Shown here piece after piece: positions 6,391 to 9,398 of a stretch of 9,398 nucleotides of DNA. The translations under genes were made by a program, and so were the position numbers. Source of the DNA: Polaromonas sp. (GTDB lineage Bacteria; Pseudomonadota; Gammaproteobacteria; Burkholderiales; Burkholderiaceae_C); NCBI GenBank assembly GCA_013205645.1, contig JABMMH010000199.1:1-9398 (forward strand). The letters are read 5' to 3'. The notes below the pieces were generated by a model, which searched no databases, was not told the origin of the DNA, and saw only the letters and a list, made by a program, of their open reading frames with translations. Every line of letters starts with the position of its first letter. Position 1 is the stretch's first letter.

Positions 6391-7133
6391 ACCAACTTGA
6401 CTTCGAGGGCCGTCATGCGGTCGTGACAGGCGGCGCCACCGGCCTGGGCTATGCCATTGCGCAGCGCTTGCTGCAGTCTGGCGGCAGCGTGACGCTGTGG
6501 GACCGCGATCACGCGGCAGCAGTGCAAGCGGCAGCCAAATTAGGTTCAAAAGCCTCTGCAGTGATGGTCGATGTGTCGCAGCACGCGTCAGTGCAGGCCG
6601 CCGTCAAAGCGACACTGCTGATCGCGCCGCGTGTGGACGCGCTCGTCAACAGTGCCGGCGTCACCGGACCCAACGTCAAACTCTGGGACTACCCGGTGGA
6701 CGACTGGCGTCAGGTCATGGACGTCAACCTCACGGGGCTTTTCATGTGCTGTCGCGAATGGACGCCGCATTTGCGCGCCAACAATTACGGCCGCATCGTC
6801 AACATCGCCTCGGTGGCTGGAAAAGACGGCAATCCAAATGCCAGCGCTTACAGCGCGAGCAAGGCGGCGGTGATCGCCTTGACCAAATCCTTGGGCAAGG
6901 AACTGGCCGATTCGGGTGTGCGCGTCAACTGCGTGACGCCGGCGGCAGTGAAGACCGCAATTTTTGACCAGATGTCGCCCGAGCACATCGCTTTCATGCT
7001 GTCTAAAATTCCGATGGGTCGGTTTGGGACGCCCGAAGAAGTTGCCTCGATGGTGGCTTGGCTGTGCACTGAAGAGTGCTCGTTTTCGACCGGTGCGGTG
7101 TTTGATCTGTCTGGTGGTCGCTCTACGTATTGA
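6387..7133 (+). CDS. SDR-family oxidoreductase (FabG-like), second dehydrogenase of the pathway
   Basis: This 248-residue classical SDR shows the cofactor loop TGGATGLG (14-21), Asp39 after strand 2 (TLWDRD, pointing to NAD), NSAG (88-91), Asn114 (MDVNLTG), Ser142, and the catalytic pair Tyr155 and Lys159 in YSASK. The C-terminus ends in FDLSGGRSTY, the usual SDR nucleotide-domain end. Its ATG overlaps the stop of the previous SDR in ATGA, so the two are translationally coupled and probably made in similar amounts. It is clearly divergent from its neighbour and not a recent duplicate. General annotation would call it FabG-like, but the context argues for a sugar or sugar-acid substrate. It could oxidise another position of the substrate, supply an aldose dehydrogenase step, or be the actual keto-deoxy-acid dehydrogenase. 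Sequence alone does not decide between these. Confidence 0.92.
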   Translation: MNQLDFEGRHAVVTGGATGLGYAIAQRLLQSGGSVTLWDRDHAAAVQAAAKLGSKASAVMVDVSQHASVQAAVKATLLIAPRVDALVNSAGVTGPNVKLWDYPVDDWRQVMDVNLTGLFMCCREWTPHLRANNYGRIVNIASVAGKDGNPNASAYSASKAAVIALTKSLGKELADSGVRVNCVTPAAVKTAIFDQMSPEHIAFMLSKIPMGRFGTPEEVASMVAWLCTEECSFSTGAVFDLSGGRSTY

Positions 7134-7186
7134 CCATCGGAACATGCCAGTTCAGTGAAGCATTTCATTCAAAGTTAAAGCTAAAA

Positions 7187-7194
7187 AAAGGAAA
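7187..7194 (+). promoter_or_regulatory. Ribosome binding site of the first FAH-family enzyme
   Basis: AAAGGAAA lies 4 bases before the ATG at 7199 and selects this start. An upstream in-frame ATG at 7130 would overlap the second SDR gene and add 23 residues foreign to the family. Confidence 0.65.
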
Positions 7195-7198
7195 CGCC

Positions 7199-8062
7199 AT
7201 GCGTTTTGTCAGTTACCACGATGGCTTGATGCCCGCTTGGGGTGTTTTGCTTGGAGAAGCGAGCGTCGTTGACAGCCGCCAACTCGGCAATGGGCTGCCA
7301 TCAACCCTGCGCGAATTCATCGCCCTGTCTGCTACTCAGCCCAGCTTGTTGGCCGACGTCAAAGCGAGCGTAGCGGCCGCCACGCCCACCCGGCTGGACG
7401 CTGTGACGTTGGCGCCCTGCGTGCCGCAACCCGGCAAGATCATTTGTCTGGGCGTGAATTACCACGACCACGCCAAAGAGGGCGGCAACGCGATTGCGGA
7501 TTACCCGGCTTTCTTTTTGCGTTGCGAGACTTCACTTCTGGCCCATGGAGCGCCATTGCAGGTGCCGGCTATTTCAGACAAGCTGGACTTCGAGGCCGAA
7601 CTAGCGGTCGTCATTGGCCAGCGCACAAGATTTGTCTCAGAGACAGACGCTCTGAAATCGGTGTTTGGCTACGCCTGCTTCAACGACGCCAGCCTGCGCG
7701 ACTACCAACGCCGCACCACCCAATGGACGATTGGCAAGAACTTTGACGCTACGGGCGGCTTTGGCCCGAGCCTGGTCACACCCGATGAGCTGCCGCCCGG
7801 TTGCACTGGCCTTCGCATTCAGTCGCGCTTGAACGGTCAGGTGATGCAGGACGCCAACACCACCGACATGGTGTTTGGCGTGGCCCGCACGATTTCGTTG
7901 CTGTCTGAAGCCATGACACTTGAGCCCGGTGACGTGTTGGTGATGGGCACGCCCGGTGGCGTGGGCTATGCGCGCACGCCACCGGTCTGGATGAAAGCCG
8001 GCGACACCATCGAGATTGACATTGAGGGTGTGGGTATTTTGTCGAACCCCGTCACTGCCTGA
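7199..8062 (+). CDS. FAH-family hydrolase, probable 2,4-diketo-3-deoxy-sugar-acid hydrolase
   Basis: The product has 287 residues with an N-terminal cap (1-75, MRFVSYHDG...WGVLLGE) and the FAH catalytic fold (about 78-285). Visible motifs are GVNYHDHAKEGG (85-96), holding the His91 and Glu94 dyad seen in hydrolytic FAHD-type enzymes, and FEAELAVVIG, with metal ligands Glu132 and Glu134. FNDASLRDYQ follows with Asp163, then QWTIGKNFDATGGFGPSLV (175-193) and LEPGDVLVMGTPGGVG (241-256). These enzymes use Mg or Mn to cut a C-C bond next to a diketone. Members encoded beside keto-deoxy-sugar-acid dehydrogenases cleave 2,4-diketo-3-deoxy-L-fuconate or -rhamnonate to pyruvate and lactate. The gene lies 65 bases after the second SDR. 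No signal peptide is present, so it should be cytoplasmic. Its role as the cleaving step of the pathway is a well-supported inference; its exact substrate is not known. Confidence 0.93.
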   Translation: MRFVSYHDGLMPAWGVLLGEASVVDSRQLGNGLPSTLREFIALSATQPSLLADVKASVAAATPTRLDAVTLAPCVPQPGKIICLGVNYHDHAKEGGNAIADYPAFFLRCETSLLAHGAPLQVPAISDKLDFEAELAVVIGQRTRFVSETDALKSVFGYACFNDASLRDYQRRTTQWTIGKNFDATGGFGPSLVTPDELPPGCTGLRIQSRLNGQVMQDANTTDMVFGVARTISLLSEAMTLEPGDVLVMGTPGGVGYARTPPVWMKAGDTIEIDIEGVGILSNPVTA

Positions 8063-8074
8063 TAAAGTTAAAAC

Positions 8075-8081
8075 AAGGAGA
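8075..8081 (+). promoter_or_regulatory. Strong ribosome binding site that fixes the start of the exported FAH protein
   Basis: AAGGAGA lies 5 bases before the ATG at 8087. This supports the long form carrying the export signal. The in-frame ATGs at codons 49-50, which would give a leaderless cytoplasmic FAH protein, have no such site. Confidence 0.75.
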
Positions 8082-8086
8082 CTCGC

Positions 8087-8872
8087 ATGCAACGCAGACA
8101 TCTTTTTCAAACCACCGCCACCTTGGGTTTGGGCGCTTTGGCCGGCTGCGCCTTGCCGGGGAATGCCTCTCACCATGTCAAAACGCCGTTTGATGTGCCC
8201 GCCACTTATGTGCCCATCGTCGGTTCCGACATGATGTTTCCGGTGCGCCGCATTTACTGCATTGGCCGCAACTACGCGGCGCATGCACGCGAGATGGGTT
8301 CAGACCCAACCCGTGAGCCGCCTTTCTTTTTTCAAAAGCCGACTGACGCTATTCAAAACGTCACGCCCGGCACCGTGGCTGACCATCCTTATCCGACGCT
8401 GACCAAGAACTACCACTACGAAATCGAGCTCGTGGCGGCGCTGAACAAAGGCGGGCGCAACATTTCGATGGCGCGCGCGCTGGAGCATGTGTACGCCTAC
8501 GCGCTGGGTCTGGACATGACGCGTCGCGATTTGCAGCGTGCATTGGGCGACGAGAAAAAACCGTGGGAGATCGGCAAGAGCTTTGACCGGTCGGCGCCGA
8601 TCGGACCTCTGCATTTGGCGACACAGACCGGGCCTTTCACCCAAGGCAGCATCTGGCTCAAGGTGAACGGTCAGACCAAGCAAAACGCCAACCTGAGCCA
8701 GATGATCTGGAGCGTGGCGGAGCAGATCAGCAAGCTCTCGGAGGCGTTTGAATTGATGCCCGGCGACATCATTTATTCAGGCACGCCAGAGAACGTCGGG
8801 CCGGTGGTGCGGGGCGATGTCATCGATTGTCACATCGACGGGTTGCCAAACTTGAGCGTCAAGATCGTCTGA
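8087..8872 (+). CDS. FAH-family hydrolase with a Tat-like lipoprotein signal peptide (fumarylpyruvate hydrolase-like core)
   Basis: This is a 261-residue protein in two parts. Residues 1-21 form an export signal: a twin arginine in QRRHLF (2-7), a hydrophobic run ATLGLGALAG, and a lipobox LAGC with Cys21 as the predicted lipid-bearing residue. The next residue is Ala, so there is no Asp inner-membrane retention signal. Residues 50-261 are a complete FAH domain of the short FAHD1/fumarylpyruvate hydrolase kind. It has RRIYCIGRNYAAHAREMG with His66 and Glu69, the metal ligands Glu112 and Glu114 in YEIELV, and Asp143 in GLDMTRRDLQ. IGKSFDRSAPIGP (162-174) and LMPGDIIYSGTPENVGPV (223-240) follow. 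It begins 24 bases after the first FAH gene. Family members cleave or isomerise diketo acids and are normally cytosolic, so a periplasmic lipoprotein is unexpected. Its substrate is unknown. Family assignment is near certain; export is a strong prediction. Confidence 0.92.
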   Translation: MQRRHLFQTTATLGLGALAGCALPGNASHHVKTPFDVPATYVPIVGSDMMFPVRRIYCIGRNYAAHAREMGSDPTREPPFFFQKPTDAIQNVTPGTVADHPYPTLTKNYHYEIELVAALNKGGRNISMARALEHVYAYALGLDMTRRDLQRALGDEKKPWEIGKSFDRSAPIGPLHLATQTGPFTQGSIWLKVNGQTKQNANLSQMIWSVAEQISKLSEAFELMPGDIIYSGTPENVGPVVRGDVIDCHIDGLPNLSVKIV

Positions 8873-8891
8873 ACAGCTTAGTCGTAACGCG

Positions 8892-8932
8892 GCAGATCAC
8901 AGCGGCTTTCAGGCTCTGTGGCTGCTTTCTTT
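8892..8932 (+). terminator. Possible rho-independent terminator after the SDR-FAH operon
   Basis: GCAG-AT-CACAG (8892-8902) can pair with CTGTG-G-CTGC (8916-8925). This makes nine base pairs with a small internal loop and a 13-base loop, followed by TTTCTTT. It starts 20 bases after the last stop codon of the operon. The long loop and interrupted U run make it only moderately convincing. Confidence 0.4.
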
Positions 8933-8946
8933 GGCTTAGCTCGTGA

Positions 8947-8964
8947 GCGTGCGTGCGTGCGTGC
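8947..8964. repeat. Tetranucleotide tandem repeat GCGT x 4.5
   Basis: Four and a half uninterrupted copies of GCGT lie between two candidate terminator hairpins and outside any gene. A tract of this length can vary by slippage, but its position gives no sign of phase-variable control. Confidence 0.8.
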
Positions 8965-8990
8965 CCTTACTCGTTTGTAAGTGCGGTTTT
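8963..8990 (+). terminator. Second possible terminator hairpin
   Basis: GCCCTTAC (8963-8970) pairs with GTAAGTGC (8977-8984) with one mismatch around a TCGTTT loop, followed by GGTTTT. It could back up the hairpin at 8892-8932, or be part of the end of the mobile-element relic. Low stability and a short T run limit confidence. Confidence 0.35.
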
Positions 8991-9085
8991 ATGACGGTAT
9001 CGACTAGGCTTACTTGGTGCTCAACCTAAAGGGCAAAAGACTATTTGCAATTAATTTTGGCGTGTTGCAGGTCCACTGCAGCGGC

Positions 9086-9398
9086 TCAAAACCGGCGAAG
9101 TGGTACCGCTCGAAGCTGAACAATTTTTGTACTCAACGAGCTGTAAAGATGCCGAACTGCCGGTTCTGTGGGCAAGTAGCTGATGTCCCAGCAGTAAACC
9201 TGATCCGGCCCAGTGGACACCAGTGCGCGTGGCTTGCCGCTCAGCCAGGCTGAACTTATTGGCTGGCACGGTGATGCGGCGCTAAGGTCGCCCACCTGAT
9301 GGCCGGGGCGCCTCCAGCGCTGAACGGTACGCGCGTCCAGGCCAATCACAGCGCAGGACTGCCCGATCAGATCGAGCAGCATCTGACGATCCTTGCAC
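9086..9398 (-). pseudogene. Decayed IS3-like (rve-type) transposase fragment
   Basis: Reading leftward from the window edge, the minus strand gives a DNA-binding-like segment (KDRQMLLDLIG, then GLDARTVQRW) and, about 50 codons later, KPRALVSTGPDQVYCWDISYLPT. The latter matches the start of the DDE integrase core of IS3-type transposases, where the Asp of WDI is the first catalytic acid. In an intact protein these pieces are about 100 or more residues apart, so the middle is deleted. The stretch between them also fits better in another frame (ANKFSLAERQ), showing a frameshift. Beyond the core start the sequence degrades to VRHLYSSLSTKIV and ends at a stop at 9086; the other two catalytic residues are missing. 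The 5' end lies outside the window. It is a relic with no expected activity. Confidence 0.75.

Noticed and set aside
6588..7145. Minus-strand open frame of 185 codons opposite the second SDR
   Set aside because: The SDR on the plus strand has all catalytic motifs; this antisense translation has none.
7134..7198. Possible promoter or terminator in the 65-base gap between the second SDR and the first FAH gene
   Set aside because: No stable hairpin with a T run and no convincing -35/-10 pair was seen. It is treated as a leader within one operon.
7637..8284. Minus-strand open frame of 215 codons spanning the two FAH genes
   Set aside because: It lies opposite two well-supported genes and their intergenic gap, with no recognisable domain.
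8947..8964. GCGT repeat as a CRISPR or phase-variation switch
   Set aside because: The unit is only four bases with no spacers, and it lies outside genes and apart from the promoter, so neither reading is supported.
9014..9253. Plus-strand open frame with a CxxC pair (NCRFCG) suggesting a small zinc protein
   Set aside because: It is the complement of the transposase relic, the pattern has only one CxxC, and no ribosome site precedes it.

Overview
The window looks like a piece of a betaproteobacterial chromosome, most likely Burkholderiales and perhaps Comamonadaceae. This is an inference from the moderately high G+C, the tripartite TRAP transporter, and the style of the FadR-type regulator, SDR and FAH-family proteins; nothing in the window fixes the species. 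Almost all of it is one divergently transcribed locus for taking up and breaking down a sugar acid.

Left arm (minus strand, read from about 5480 down to 1): a FadR/FCD-type GntR regulator, the three TRAP transporter parts (periplasmic binding protein, small DctQ-like permease, large DctM-like permease), a full-length UxaA-family (altronate dehydratase family) dehydratase, and the first 55 codons of an Ldh2-family malate/lactate-type dehydrogenase that runs off the left edge. Gaps are short (7 to 52 bases), so this is probably one operon.

Right arm (plus strand, 5647 to 8872): two short-chain dehydrogenases joined by an ATGA overlap, then two fumarylacetoacetate-hydrolase (FAH) family enzymes. 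The arms share a control region at 5483-5646. There a good plus-strand promoter has a FadR-like palindrome sitting exactly between its -35 and -10 boxes.

Reading of the pathway (inference from family knowledge): the TRAP system imports an aldonate-type sugar acid and the UxaA-family enzyme dehydrates it to a 2-keto-3-deoxy acid. An SDR resembling 2-keto-3-deoxy-L-fuconate dehydrogenase oxidises C4, and the cytoplasmic FAH enzyme cleaves the 2,4-diketo acid to pyruvate plus a short hydroxyacid such as lactate, glycolate or glycerate. The Ldh2-family enzyme could oxidise that hydroxyacid. No kinase or aldolase is present, which fits a non-phosphorylative diketo-hydrolase route. The exact substrate cannot be read from sequence.

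The most unusual item is the last gene. It encodes a complete FAH-family enzyme with metal and His-Glu residues retained, preceded by a twin-arginine-like leader ending in a perfect lipobox, LAGC. This predicts a lipid-anchored enzyme outside the cytoplasm, in a family that is normally cytosolic.

Right end (8873-9398): two possible terminator hairpins, a short GCGT tandem repeat, and a decayed, internally deleted and frameshifted IS3-like (rve-type) transposase relic on the minus strand that continues past the window. No RNA genes, CRISPR arrays or intact mobile elements were seen.
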